Numbered from the stretch's first letter, positions 7,266-16,539 are shown. The stretch is 64,000 bases of DNA from Bacillota bacterium (GCA_023410445.1 JAEYPT010000001.1:1-64000); one strand, 5' to 3'. Notes: a model not told the origin generated them from the letters alone. Numbers and translations are program-made.

Positions 7266-8246
7266 TTGAAGATTATTGTTTACAACGCCCGTTCGGACGA
7301 AATGAAATTTCTTCACACGTTCGGGGAAAAATACGGGGCGGAACTTGTTCTTCGCAAAGAGAGCCCTGACCTGGACTCCGTTTCGTTCGCAAAGGGCTGC
7401 GACTGCATGAGCGTCATTACGACGCCGTTCCCGGAGGAGATTCTGCGAGCCTACCGGGACGCGGGCATCCGGTTCATTTCCACCCGGACCATTGGTTACG
7501 ACCACATCGACCTTGAGGCGGCGGGAAAGCTCGGGCTTCACGTGGGAAACGTCTCCTATTCGACGGCGAGCGTCGCGGACTATACGGTGATGATGATGCT
7601 TGCCGCAGTGCGAAGGCTGAAGGTGATTTTGGAGCGCGGCGTCGGGCAGGATTTCTCACTCCGGGCGGTGCAGGGCCTTGAGATGCACAATCTGACGGTC
7701 GGCGTCGTCGGTTCCGGCAAGATCGGCACGGCGGTTCTGCAGCGGCTTTCCGGTTTCGGCTGCCGTCTGCTTGCCTACGACCTGTACCCGAATGACAAGG
7801 CGGCGCAGTTTGCCGAATACGTTCCGCTCGACACGTTGCTCAAAGAGAGCGACATTCTCGATCTTCACATGCCCGCCACCCAGGAGAATTTTCATTTTGT
7901 CAACAAAGAGACGCTTGCCCAAATGAAGGACGGCGTTGTCATTGTTAACACCGCGCGCGGTTCCCTGATCGATACCGAGGCGTTCTTTAACGCGGTGGAA
8001 GCCGGAAAAATCGGAGCCGCCGCGCTCGACGTGGTGGAAAACGAAACCGGGCTATATTACAACGACCTCAAGGGAGAAATCCTCTCGAACCGGGAGCTCG
8101 CCGTGCTGAAATCCTACCCGAACGTACTCGTAACGCCGCATATGGCGTTCTACACCGATCAGGCAGTCAGCGACATGGTTGAGAATTCGATTAAAAGCTG
8201 TGTTCTGTTCTCACAGGGGAAGGAAAATCCCTGGCAGGTGGTCTGA
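7266..8246 (+). CDS. D-2-hydroxyacid dehydrogenase (D-lactate dehydrogenase/VanH type)
   Basis: A 326-residue NAD-dependent enzyme that reduces a 2-keto acid, most likely pyruvate to D-lactate. The Rossmann motif GVVGSGKIGTAV is near residues 145-156. The catalytic residues are the Arg in NTARGSLID (about 231), the Glu in DVVENETG (about 260) and the His in VTPHMAFYTDQA (about 292). ISTRTIGYDHID is typical of the D-LDH/VanH branch. The start is TTG at 7266 after AAGGAGG. No vanA or vanX homologue is near, so a fermentative role is more likely than glycopeptide resistance. Confidence 0.88.
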   Translation: MKIIVYNARSDEMKFLHTFGEKYGAELVLRKESPDLDSVSFAKGCDCMSVITTPFPEEILRAYRDAGIRFISTRTIGYDHIDLEAAGKLGLHVGNVSYSTASVADYTVMMMLAAVRRLKVILERGVGQDFSLRAVQGLEMHNLTVGVVGSGKIGTAVLQRLSGFGCRLLAYDLYPNDKAAQFAEYVPLDTLLKESDILDLHMPATQENFHFVNKETLAQMKDGVVIVNTARGSLIDTEAFFNAVEAGKIGAAALDVVENETGLYYNDLKGEILSNRELAVLKSYPNVLVTPHMAFYTDQAVSDMVENSIKSCVLFSQGKENPWQVV

Positions 8247-8290
8247 ACGTTTTTTCTGAATATCCGTCCGAATGAAAAGGAGAAAAAGCA

Positions 8291-9373
8291 TTGAACGGTT
8301 TCCCTGCATTTTCATCGATTCTGAACCGGCCGGAAATTTCCGGTCTGGTACTGCCGCTCGTCGTATTCCTGCTTTTCTTTCTGCTGCGGGGGCCCATTGC
8401 CGTGGCTTTCGCAAAGCCTTTTAAACGTTTTTCCAAAAAAACCGGGCGCGAGTGGCCTGCTGAATTTGCCGAGGCTTTTCAGAAGCCGGTGCGGGTTCTG
8501 CTTGTTGCCGTCGGCCTTTATATTGCGCTGCGCATGAGCACAGCGGTTCCGCACGGCGGGGCCGCTTGGCAGAACGCGGTGCGGTGCTTCCGCAGCCTGT
8601 GGGTTGCGCTTGCCGCCTGGGGACTCTGCCGCCTGTCGGAGGGCGCGGTTGCCCTGCTGTTTGAAAAAAAGCCGGATCTGCAGATCAGCGGGGTTCTGCT
8701 GCCGTTCCTTTCCAAGGCGCTTCGTTTTCTCATCACATCGCTCGCGGTGCTGATTGTCGCGCAGGAATGGAACTATAGCATCAGCGGCCTTCTGGCCGGG
8801 CTCGGCCTGGGAGGTCTGGCCTTTGCGCTGGCGGCGCAGGAGACGATTTCCAACCTGTTCGGCGGGCTGGTTGTCTTTTTGGATAAGCCCTTTACGCTCG
8901 GCGATTGGATCAAAACCGGCGACATCGAGGGCAATGTAGAGGATATGAACTTCCGCAGTGTAAAAATTCGCACGTTTTCTCAGGCGGTGGTCACCGTGCC
9001 GAACGCCAAGCTGGTGGGGGGTGCCATCACCAATTTTAGCCGCATGGGCAAGCGAAAGGTCGATTTTACCCTGACGCTGGGCCTTGAGACGAAGCCGGAA
9101 ACGCTGCGCGCCTGTACGGAGAAGATTCGTGGGATGCTTTCGGATTGCGAAGGCCTTGAGCCTGAAAGCGGCGCCGCGGCGCTGGACGGAATCGGGCAAA
9201 ACGGCTTTTCCCTCATGGTCAGTTTTTATACGGTGACGACCGACTGGAAGGAATTCCTGCGGGTACGGGAAGACGTCTATTACCGGGTGCTGGCGATTCT
9301 GGAACGGGAGCACGCGCTCCTCGCAGTTCCTACACAGTTCCTGCGGCTGGAGAAACCGGAGGAACGCGCATGA
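8291..9373 (+). CDS. Mechanosensitive ion channel (MscS family)
   Basis: A 360-residue membrane protein with four to five helices in residues 1-190. The pore helix and beta domain signature (GLGLGGLAFALAAQETISNL, then FLDKPFTLGDWI) is near 172-215, followed by the cytoplasmic vestibule domain. It should open under membrane tension and release solutes on osmotic downshift. The start is TTG at 8291 after AAAGGAG. It overlaps by 4 nt a spurious upstream extension of the next gene. Confidence 0.9.
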   Translation: MNGFPAFSSILNRPEISGLVLPLVVFLLFFLLRGPIAVAFAKPFKRFSKKTGREWPAEFAEAFQKPVRVLLVAVGLYIALRMSTAVPHGGAAWQNAVRCFRSLWVALAAWGLCRLSEGAVALLFEKKPDLQISGVLLPFLSKALRFLITSLAVLIVAQEWNYSISGLLAGLGLGGLAFALAAQETISNLFGGLVVFLDKPFTLGDWIKTGDIEGNVEDMNFRSVKIRTFSQAVVTVPNAKLVGGAITNFSRMGKRKVDFTLTLGLETKPETLRACTEKIRGMLSDCEGLEPESGAAALDGIGQNGFSLMVSFYTVTTDWKEFLRVREDVYYRVLAILEREHALLAVPTQFLRLEKPEERA

Positions 9374-9471
9374 GGGAGCTCTTTTCCGCACGCATATTTC
9401 AGGGGGGAACCCATACATATTACGGATCGGAGTTTGGAGGCAGCGGAGACGGAGGTAAGGGTGGTTTGCCG

Positions 9472-10236
9472 ATGAATTATGAAGAGCTTGTCACCACTGC
9501 TGCGGACGTCGGTTATCTGCTGGTGGTGAACGGTGCGGAAATCTACCGGGTGGAGGAGTCTCTTCAGCGTATTTTCCGCGCTTACGGTGTGGAGACCGGA
9601 GAGGTCTTCGCGATTCCGACCTTCCTCAATGTCTCTGTGGATACGCCGGACGGACGCCCGGTAACGCGGATTCGGCGTGTGCCTGCCCGCACCATGAATC
9701 TTGACCGTGTGGAGCAGGCCAACGACCTGTGCCGGCGCATCTGCCGGGATACCCCGGATTTCCGATACATCCGTCGCGAGCTTGTGCGCATCGGCGCGCG
9801 CGAAGAGTTTCCGTTTTCCGCGCAGGTTGCCGCCTATGCCCTGGTGGGCTTTTTCTTTACCCTGTTTTACGGGGGAAACCTCGCTGACGCCGCAGTCGCA
9901 CTCCTCGGCGGAGCCGCCGTTCGTCTGGTCCTCCGGTTTATGGAGCGGGGCAGGGTCAACCAGTTTTTCACTTATGTAGCGGCCAGTTTCACCGCGGCCG
10001 CAATCGCGCTGGTAGGGGCCCACTGGTTTATTCAACTGAACTACGACAAGATCATCATCGGCGCATTGATGAATCTGGTGCCCGGAATCGCCATTACTAA
10101 CTTTATGCGCGATATTATTGCAGGGGACCTGATTGCCGGACTTCTCAGGCTTACCGAGAGCCTTCTCATCGCGGCGGCCATCGCCATCGGCGCCGGTATC
10201 GCGCTCACGACGACCCGCATGATCTGGGGGGTGTGA
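9472..10236 (+). CDS. Threonine/serine exporter, ThrE N-terminal domain protein
   Basis: A 254-residue protein of the ThrE/DUF1212 family. The soluble N-terminal part (MNYEELVTTAADVGYLLVVN) is followed by about five membrane helices from residue 115 onward, with the conserved LVPGIAITNFMRD loop near 200-212. In split systems this subunit works with a small ThrE-C partner, which is the next gene. The frame is open to 9370, but GGAGGT at 9451-9456 points to a start at 9472 (ATG) or 9466 (TTG). Confidence 0.87.
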   Translation: MNYEELVTTAADVGYLLVVNGAEIYRVEESLQRIFRAYGVETGEVFAIPTFLNVSVDTPDGRPVTRIRRVPARTMNLDRVEQANDLCRRICRDTPDFRYIRRELVRIGAREEFPFSAQVAAYALVGFFFTLFYGGNLADAAVALLGGAAVRLVLRFMERGRVNQFFTYVAASFTAAAIALVGAHWFIQLNYDKIIIGALMNLVPGIAITNFMRDIIAGDLIAGLLRLTESLLIAAAIAIGAGIALTTTRMIWGV

Positions 10237-10239
10237 CAA

Positions 10240-10701
10240 ATGCAGTACCTTGCCTGTGTCTGGTCCTTTTTTGCCTGCGCCGCGTTTTGTCTGGTGTTTA
10301 ATATCCGGGGCAAGATGATTCTGTCTTCTTCGCTTGGCGGAGCTTTGGGCTGGTTCGTTTATCTTCTGTTTTCGCCGCTGCAAAGCGACATTGTACAATT
10401 CTTTTTCGCCACGATTGCAACCGCCGTCTATTCGGAGATTATGGCACGCGTCTTTAAAAAACCCGCGACGGGATACCAGATCGTTTCGCTTCTTCCTCTG
10501 GTGCCGGGCGGCGGAATCTTTTACACCATGGAGTACTGTGTCATCGGTAATAACACCATGTTCCTCCAGACCGGGCTGCATACGCTCGGCATCGCTGGAG
10601 CGCTCGCCATGGGGATTCTGCTTGTTTCTTCGCTGGTTCGGCTCATCGGCATGGGCCGCGGGAACACATCGTCCCAGTGCAAAAAAGACGATTTCCCCTG
10701 A
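10240..10701 (+). CDS. Threonine/serine exporter, ThrE C-terminal (ThrE_2/DUF3815) protein
   Basis: A 153-residue integral membrane protein with four to five helices and the family loop LLPLVPGGGIFYTMEY near residues 85-100. It starts 3 nt after the upstream ThrE subunit and surely forms one complex with it. A terminator follows. Confidence 0.87.
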   Translation: MQYLACVWSFFACAAFCLVFNIRGKMILSSSLGGALGWFVYLLFSPLQSDIVQFFFATIATAVYSEIMARVFKKPATGYQIVSLLPLVPGGGIFYTMEYCVIGNNTMFLQTGLHTLGIAGALAMGILLVSSLVRLIGMGRGNTSSQCKKDDFP

Positions 10702-10718
10702 CAAATGGATTAGAATAG

Positions 10719-10755
10719 AAAGAGGCCGGAGCGTTTTTACGCTCCGGCCTCTTTT
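10719..10755. terminator. Bidirectional terminator
   Basis: AAAGAGGCCGGAGCG pairs with CGCTCCGGCCTCTTT around a short T-rich loop. It lies between the ThrE pair and the convergent oxidase-like gene. Confidence 0.85.
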
Positions 10756-10769
10756 AACGCTGGGAGGTT

Positions 10770-11798
10770 TCAGGCTTTCCACATGGTTCGCACATTGCCG
10801 GGGATGATGTCGTCGAGCGTGGCGCAGCCCGTCATTTTCATGACGTCCTTTAGTTCGGCAATCAGCTTCTGCGTGTAAAGGGTTACGCCTTCTGCCCCGC
10901 CGCCGCAGGCTGCAGTGACATACGGCCGCCCGATGAGCACGGCGTCCGCGCCGAGGGCAAGCGCTTTGAACACATCCGCACCGGTGCGGATGCCGCCGTC
11001 AAAAAAGATTTTGATTTTCCGGTGTACCGCCTCGACAATTTCCGGCAGAACCTCGATGGTGCCGGGGGTGTTGTCCAACACGCGGCCGCCGTGGTTGGAA
11101 ACCACGATGCCGTAGGCGCCGCAGTTTATGGCACGAATCGCCGCACCTGGGGTCATGACGCCTTTCACAATAAAAGGAAGCCCCGCATAGTCGCGGATTT
11201 CCTTAAGCTCCTTAACCGACTTCGCGCAGACCGGCTTTCCTGCCGCGGCCAACAGCGGCAGGCCCGCCGAGTCGATATCCATGGCAACGGCCATCGCACC
11301 GGCTTCCTTGACCCGATCCAGCTTTGCAAAGGCGGTGTCCCTGTCCCAAGGCTTTACGGTCGGCACCGCAACGCCGCCCGCTGCTTTTACCGCATCCAGC
11401 GGATCAAGCAGGTAGTTGTCCGGTGCGCCGTCGCCCGTAAACGCGGCGCAGCCCGCCGCAATGCAGCCGGGAACCAGCATTTCGGCGTAGGAGCGTTCCG
11501 TCAGATAGCCGTTGTAGTTGTTGCCGAGCCCGCTGATCGGAGCGGCAAAAATCGGAGCGGCGAATTTCCGGCCGAACAGCTCGATGGAGCAATCCTGCCC
11601 CTTGTTTTCATAGATCAGGTCCATGTTGATCTTGACTTTGCCAAGCGCCTCATAGTTCCGTACGAAGGAACTGCCTGTTCCCTTGCCGCCGACGCCCGGA
11701 ATCTCGCCCCGGCATGCGATGCCGTTGCATTCCCTGCAGACGCGGCATTTCGGCGCCATATTCTTTTTGGCGTTCTCCAGCACTTCCTGATAGGTCAT
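10770..11798 (-). CDS. FMN-dependent alpha-hydroxy-acid oxidizing protein
   Basis: A 342-residue TIM-barrel flavoprotein of the lactate/glycolate oxidase family. Seen are FAAPIFAAPISGLG (FMN-binding strand), PFIVKGVMTP with the FMN lysine, VSNHGGRVLD with the catalytic His and Arg, and FDGGIRTGADVFKALALGADAVLIGR for the phosphate, split here in mind only. The N-terminus carries four cysteines (CRVCRECNGIAC, about residues 18-29), absent from classical oxidases and suggestive of a metal or Fe-S site. In an anaerobe it may act as a lactate dehydrogenase with another acceptor. It is monocistronic. Confidence 0.85.
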   Translation of the reverse strand: MTYQEVLENAKKNMAPKCRVCRECNGIACRGEIPGVGGKGTGSSFVRNYEALGKVKINMDLIYENKGQDCSIELFGRKFAAPIFAAPISGLGNNYNGYLTERSYAEMLVPGCIAAGCAAFTGDGAPDNYLLDPLDAVKAAGGVAVPTVKPWDRDTAFAKLDRVKEAGAMAVAMDIDSAGLPLLAAAGKPVCAKSVKELKEIRDYAGLPFIVKGVMTPGAAIRAINCGAYGIVVSNHGGRVLDNTPGTIEVLPEIVEAVHRKIKIFFDGGIRTGADVFKALALGADAVLIGRPYVTAACGGGAEGVTLYTQKLIAELKDVMKMTGCATLDDIIPGNVRTMWKA

Positions 11799-12044
11799 TG
11801 TTGTTCAATCTCCTTTATTATCAAAAAAATCCGCGTGCGTCATTTTTTTCAGTATAGCATCGGCTTGACGGCGCGTCAATGGAGGCAGGCTCTCCATCCT
11901 TCGCAATTTTCCAAGCACAATAGAATGATTGCGCATTCGGATTGAATGTTCCCTCGGTACGGTTCTTTCCACCGGATTAAGCCGCAGTGTGCAAAACAAA
12001 ATTTGATCGGGTAACGCTTTTTTTGCAGAGAATTTACTTCACCC

Positions 12045-12073
12045 TTGCAGAATGGAAATGTATCGTTTATACT
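12045..12073 (+). promoter_or_regulatory. Sigma-A-type promoter of pepC
   Basis: TTGCAG at 12045-12050, a 17-nt spacer and TATACT at 12068-12073. It lies in the 336-nt gap between two divergent genes, the rest of which shows no clear structure. Confidence 0.7.
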
Positions 12074-12134
12074 GGATAGCGGTGTCCGGAGTGGAAAATC
12101 CGGCTGCCGGGCGAAAAGAAAGGGAGTATGTACA

Positions 12135-13484
12135 ATGATGAAAGAATGCAAAGGGGTCAGCCGCGAACTGAAAGAGCGGTTTCAGACTGACTACCGTTCG
12201 AACCGATTATTGAAGGCGATGACAAATGCACTTGCAAAAAATGCAGTTAACACCGTCGCGTTTGTACCTGCATCCGCCAGAAATACGCGGTATAAATTTA
12301 CGATCGATATCCCGACCATGAAGGTTACCGATCAGAAGGACAGCGGGCGCTGCTGGATTTTTTCGGGGCTCAATGTTCTGCGGGAGATTGTGGGAAAAAC
12401 CTGCGGCATCAAACGGTTTGAGCTTTCGCAAAGCTATATTGCGTTCTGGGATAAGTTTGAGAAATGCAACTATCTGCTGGAATCCGTCATCAGCCTCGGC
12501 AATGTTCCGGCCGACGACCGCACGCTTTCCTGCATTCTGGAAAACGGGGCGCCGGACGGCGGCCAGTGGGATATGCTGGTCAATCTGATTGAAAAATACG
12601 GTCTGGTACCGAAGGACGCGATGGGCGAAAGCTATCAGAGCAGCCACACGAGCCCGATGAACCGCCTTCTCAACGCGAAGCTGCGCAAAGGTGCCGCAAC
12701 GCTGCGCCGGATGATGGCAGAGAGAGCGGACAACGCTGCACTGGAGGCCGAAAAGGAGGCCCAGCTTTCCGAGCTTTACGGGTTCCTGTGCGCTTGCTAC
12801 GGGGAACCGCCGGAGACCTTCGATTTCGAATACGTCGACAAGGAAAAGAACTACCGCATCGAGCGCGGGCTGACTCCGCTTGGGTTCTATAAGGAATACG
12901 TGGGCGATATTCTGGAGGATTACGTCAGCGTGATCCACGCGCCGACAGCCGACAAGCCGTTCGGGCAGACCTATACGGTGGATTACATAGGAAACGTAAT
13001 CGGCGGCAAGGCAATCCGGTACCTGAACCTCGATCTTCCGGCGTTCAAGAAACTGGTTCTCGCGCAGCTTTCAGACCGCGAGGTGGTGTGGTTCGGCAGC
13101 GACTGCGGCAAATACGCCGACCGTGAAAACGGCGTATGGGATGTGGACGCATTCGACTACAAGACCGCGTTCGGCATGGATTTCAGCCTGACCAAGGAGG
13201 AAGCGCTTGATTATCGGCAGAGTGCGATGAATCACGCTATGGTGATCACAGGGGTCGGTCTGGACGCGGAGAACAAGCCCGCCAAGTGGAAGATTGAAAA
13301 CAGTTGGAGCGAAAAGAGCGGGAACAAGGGCTACTTTGTCATGAGTGACAGCTGGTTCGACCTGTACGTTTATCAGGCGGTCATTCACAAAAAATATCTG
13401 GAGCCTTCCATGGTACGGGCACTCGAAACGGAGCCGGTTCACCTGCACCCCTGGGACCCGATGGGCACTTTGGCGGCAGACTGA
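12135..13484 (+). CDS. pepC: Aminopeptidase C (bleomycin hydrolase family)
   Basis: A 449-residue C1B cysteine peptidase that removes N-terminal amino acids from peptides in the cytoplasm, usually as a hexamer. The catalytic Cys lies in QKDSGRCWIFSGLN near residue 74, the His in NHAMVITGVGLD near 371 and the Asn in KIENSWSEKSGNKGYF near 392. Length is normal. The ATG at 12135 is preferred over the upstream extension because GGGAG lies 8 nt ahead. It has its own promoter. Confidence 0.95.
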   Translation: MMKECKGVSRELKERFQTDYRSNRLLKAMTNALAKNAVNTVAFVPASARNTRYKFTIDIPTMKVTDQKDSGRCWIFSGLNVLREIVGKTCGIKRFELSQSYIAFWDKFEKCNYLLESVISLGNVPADDRTLSCILENGAPDGGQWDMLVNLIEKYGLVPKDAMGESYQSSHTSPMNRLLNAKLRKGAATLRRMMAERADNAALEAEKEAQLSELYGFLCACYGEPPETFDFEYVDKEKNYRIERGLTPLGFYKEYVGDILEDYVSVIHAPTADKPFGQTYTVDYIGNVIGGKAIRYLNLDLPAFKKLVLAQLSDREVVWFGSDCGKYADRENGVWDVDAFDYKTAFGMDFSLTKEEALDYRQSAMNHAMVITGVGLDAENKPAKWKIENSWSEKSGNKGYFVMSDSWFDLYVYQAVIHKKYLEPSMVRALETEPVHLHPWDPMGTLAAD

Positions 13485-13721
13485 GTCTGCACGCAAGGCC
13501 CCGCCATTTAGCCAGATAAAGTTTTAGGCTAATTAGGGCGGGAGTATCAAAAGACTCTCCCGGACAGTCTAAGTCTGTATGCGAGGTCTGCGGACAGCCT
13601 GAAGCGGAACGGAAGACGCGTTGAGGGAGAGTCGGAAAACGCTCCCGGTGGACTGTGCCTGCATGCAAAGCCCCGCCGGACAGCGAAGACAAATCGTGTG
13701 GGATAGTTAAAACACGCTCCC
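13473..13721 (+). repeat. Three tandem degenerate repeats of 75-89 bp, each ending in a hairpin
   Basis: Units at about 13473-13561, 13562-13646 and 13647-13721. Each begins with a sequence like GACTGAGTCTGCACGCAAGG and ends with a GGGAG...CTCCC hairpin of about 22 nt. The first unit overlaps the last codons of pepC. A similar terminal hairpin occurs at 15043-15064. Confidence 0.65.
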
Positions 13722-13756
13722 GCACGGGCTGTGTTTATAATTTCGGAGGAAACTGA

Positions 13757-14431
13757 ATGATTGAAGCAGTAATTTTTGATATGGACGGCATCATGTTCGA
13801 CACGGAACATCTTATGATCCGGGAGCTGGAGCAGACTGCGCGCGAGTTCGGCTATAGCGGTACGGAGGAAATCGTGGAGGAAATCATGGGGACCAACGCT
13901 CAGACGGTGCGGCGAACGTTTCTGCGGCACTACGGTGAAGACTTTCCCTACGAGCGGTTTATGGCCTCCCGGCAGGAGCGAATCGACCGCGAAATCCGCG
14001 AGAACGGCGTTCCGCTGAAGCCCGGCCTGTTTGAACTGCTCCGGTATCTCCGTGAAAACGGCTACGGCGCGGCGGTTGCAACCTCCACTTCCAGAAAGCA
14101 CGCGCTGGAGTATATCCGGTCCACGGGGGCGGAACCCTATTTTCAGCAGATCATCTGCGGCGACATGCTGGAAAAAAGCAAGCCTGACCCGGAAATCTAT
14201 TTGACGGCCGCCTCCGCTCTCGGCCGTGCTCCGCAGGTCTGCATGGCGCTGGAGGATTCTCCGAATGGCATCCGCTCAGCACATGCCGCCGGAATGGCGG
14301 CGGTGATGGTGCCGGATATGATTCCGCCAAGTCCGGAGCTGGACCGGCTGCTGTTCGCGCGAGTGGAGACTCTTACGGATGTGATCGGCCTTCTGGAAAA
14401 ACAGAAGGCGGAAAAGTCGGGAGAAGCATGA
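13757..14431 (+). CDS. HAD-superfamily hydrolase (beta-phosphoglucomutase-like)
   Basis: A 224-residue HAD subfamily IA phosphatase or phosphomutase. Motif I is FDMDGIMFDTEHL near residue 8, motif II is the TSTSRK segment near 113, motif III is the KSKPDPEIYLTA lysine near 140, and motif IV is ALEDSPNGIRSA near 167. The helical cap lies between motifs I and II. The substrate cannot be inferred. The ATG follows GGAGG. Its stop overlaps the next gene by ATGA. Confidence 0.88.
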   Translation: MIEAVIFDMDGIMFDTEHLMIRELEQTAREFGYSGTEEIVEEIMGTNAQTVRRTFLRHYGEDFPYERFMASRQERIDREIRENGVPLKPGLFELLRYLRENGYGAAVATSTSRKHALEYIRSTGAEPYFQQIICGDMLEKSKPDPEIYLTAASALGRAPQVCMALEDSPNGIRSAHAAGMAAVMVPDMIPPSPELDRLLFARVETLTDVIGLLEKQKAEKSGEA

Positions 14432-14865
14432 AAATTCTTGTAGACGCGGACGCCTGCCCAGTCAAGGAGCTGATCGTCTCCGCCGCGCGGAAGCGGCAGA
14501 TTCCGGTTCTGATGCTGATGGATACCAGCCATGAGCGGGACGACGGGTACAGCACCGTCATCATCGTAGACAAAGGGCGCGACAGCGCGGATATTCGCCT
14601 CATCAACCTGACGGAGCCCGGCGATCTTGTGGTAACGCAGGATTACGGCGTGGCCGCGATGGCTCTGGCGCGCGGGGCGCGTGCGATGAATCAAAACGGT
14701 CTGATCTACGGCGCGGAAAACATGGACCGCCTGCTTTTTGAACGCGCGCTCGGGCAGAAGATCCGTAGGGCCGGGGGAAAAGCCGGCAAGAACCGGCGCC
14801 GGACGAAGGAAGACGACGAAGCATTTCGCAGGGTGCTGGAAAATCTCCTTTCGGACCAGCTTTAA
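14428..14865 (+). CDS. YaiI/YqxD family protein (DUF188)
   Basis: A 145-residue protein of the YaiI/YqxD family, a PIN-like fold of unproven function. It begins MKILVDADACPVKELI, with the acidic residues of the PIN-type site, and carries TQDYGVAAMALARGARAMN near residues 72-90. The basic tail ends RRTKEDDEAFRRVLENL, as in other members. It is coupled to the HAD gene by a 4-nt overlap. Confidence 0.9.
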   Translation: MKILVDADACPVKELIVSAARKRQIPVLMLMDTSHERDDGYSTVIIVDKGRDSADIRLINLTEPGDLVVTQDYGVAAMALARGARAMNQNGLIYGAENMDRLLFERALGQKIRRAGGKAGKNRRRTKEDDEAFRRVLENLLSDQL

Positions 14866-14989
14866 CCTGAATTTGCTTTTTTTAACACAAAGATTGTGTA
14901 TACTAAGAGGGAAGGCTTGCCCACCGGCGAAAATTCGCTTCTGTCGGTGAGGTTTTCTACGTTTCGTCCTGTTGAGTGCAGGACGTTGG

Positions 14990-15064
14990 ATGTTTATGCA
15001 GGCACGGCCTGCTGTTGATTGCATGCAGGCTCAGCCTGGATTGGGAGCGGCAATAAACACTCCC
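14990..15064 (+). repeat. Intergenic hairpin cluster, fourth copy of the GGGAG/CTCCC hairpin
   Basis: The 258-nt gap before the FAD protein holds a GCAGGC...GCCTGC hairpin, a GCATGCAGGCT...AGCCTG segment related to the repeats at 13.5 kb, and the hairpin GGGAGCGGCAATAAACACTCCC at 15043-15064. A further hairpin (CACCG...CGGTG) lies at 14921-14948. A TATACT -10-like box lies at about 14899. Confidence 0.5.
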
Positions 15065-15123
15065 GCCCGAATTGACTTTGGATTCACTCCGGCCTAACGG
15101 CGGGGACTGAAAGAGGAAAAATC

Positions 15124-16536
15124 ATGGATCAATATGACGTTGTAATTGTAGGGGCAGGTCCGGCCGGTATTTTTACGGCTTTGGAGCTCAAGAAGGCAGC
15201 ACCGGAAAAAACGGTGCTGATTGTGGACAGCGGCAGCACGATCGAGCGCCGGTCATGCCCCGCTCGCACCGTGGGACGCTGCGCCCACTGCAACCCCTGC
15301 AGCATTATGAACGGATGGGCGGGTGCCGGAGCGTTTTCCGACGGCAAGCTTTCCCTTTCGCCGGAGGTCGGCGGAAATATTACGGACTACATGGACGCGG
15401 AAGAGGCGCAGAAGCTGATTCACTACGTAGACGGCATCTACCTCGGGTACGGCGCGCCGGAAAAGGTGTACGGCGGCAGCGACCGCTCCGCCGACCAGCT
15501 TTCCTATCAGGCACGGCGTGAAAATATCCGGCTCATCCCCTGCCCGGTGCGGCATATGGGAACGGAACATTCCTATCAGGTCCTGCGGGCAATGTACTGC
15601 GACCTTGAGGGAAAGCCCGGCTTTGAATTCCGGGAGCACACGACCGCGGAATCTGTTCAGACGGGGGACTACGGGGCCGAGGGAGTGTGGCTCACAGGGA
15701 AGGACGGAGCCCGTAGCTTCGTTTCCGCCGGTCGGGTGGTTCTTGCTCCGGGTCGCGGCGGGGCCGATTGGCTTGCGAAAGTCGCGCGGGAACTTGGCCT
15801 TTCCCTCACCAGCAACGAGGTCGATATCGGTGTTCGCGTCGAGGTGCCGAACGCGGTGATGGACCCGCTCACCAAAAATCTGTATGAGGCGAAGCTCGTC
15901 TATTACTCCGATACGTTTGAAAACCGCGTCCGAACCTTCTGCATGAACCCCGGCGGCATCGTCAGCGAAGAACATTACGATACCCCGACGGGCGGAATCG
16001 CCATCGTGAACGGCCATTCCTACGCAGAGGAAGACCGCCGGACGGACAACACGAATTTCGCTATGCTGGTTTCTACTCGCTTTACCGAGCCATTCCATCA
16101 GCCCATCGAATACGGGCGGGCAATTGCCCAGCTTGGCAACATGCTCACGGGCGGCGGCATTATGGTGCAGCGCCTCGGTGATCTGCTGCTTGGCCGCCGG
16201 ACGGACGCGGAGCGCCTGAAAAAGTCAACAACAATCCCCACGCTGAAAACCGCTGTGGCCGGCGACCTTTCGTTCGTACTGCCCCACCGGCACCTGACCA
16301 GCATTGTGGAATCGCTTCAGGCGTTCGATAAGCTTGTTCCGGGGCTTTATACGAAAAATACGCTGCTTTACGGTGTGGAAGCAAAATTCTATTCCTCCAA
16401 GATCGGCGTAAAGCCGAATTTTGAGACGCAGGTGAAAAATCTTTACACCATCGGCGACGGGGCGGGAATTACCCGCGGCCTGATGCAGGCCTCCGTGACC
16501 GGCGTCGTGGTAGCGAGAGATATCGCCGGTAAATAA
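15124..16536 (+). CDS. NAD(P)/FAD-dependent oxidoreductase (COG2509 type)
   Basis: A 470-residue flavoprotein. It starts with a dinucleotide-binding motif (VVIVGAGPAGIFTALEL, residues 6-22). A cysteine-rich stretch follows (RRSCPARTVGRCAHCNPC, about 42-59). The C-terminal FAD loop is YTIGDGAGITRGLMQASVTG near 441-460. These features fit the uncharacterised COG2509 family of FAD-dependent proteins. The reaction is unknown. A 258-nt leader with hairpins precedes it and a terminator follows. Confidence 0.88.
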   Translation: MDQYDVVIVGAGPAGIFTALELKKAAPEKTVLIVDSGSTIERRSCPARTVGRCAHCNPCSIMNGWAGAGAFSDGKLSLSPEVGGNITDYMDAEEAQKLIHYVDGIYLGYGAPEKVYGGSDRSADQLSYQARRENIRLIPCPVRHMGTEHSYQVLRAMYCDLEGKPGFEFREHTTAESVQTGDYGAEGVWLTGKDGARSFVSAGRVVLAPGRGGADWLAKVARELGLSLTSNEVDIGVRVEVPNAVMDPLTKNLYEAKLVYYSDTFENRVRTFCMNPGGIVSEEHYDTPTGGIAIVNGHSYAEEDRRTDNTNFAMLVSTRFTEPFHQPIEYGRAIAQLGNMLTGGGIMVQRLGDLLLGRRTDAERLKKSTTIPTLKTAVAGDLSFVLPHRHLTSIVESLQAFDKLVPGLYTKNTLLYGVEAKFYSSKIGVKPNFETQVKNLYTIGDGAGITRGLMQASVTGVVVARDIAGK

Positions 16537-16539
16537 AGA

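Noticed and set aside
7266..8246. VanH of a glycopeptide resistance cluster
   Set aside because: Sequence is VanH-like, but no vanA/vanB ligase, vanX or vanRS genes are near; a fermentative D-LDH is simpler.
9280..10782. Minus-strand ORF of 500 codons opposite the ThrE genes
   Set aside because: Antisense to two recognisable membrane genes, charge-rich low-sense sequence, no RBS.
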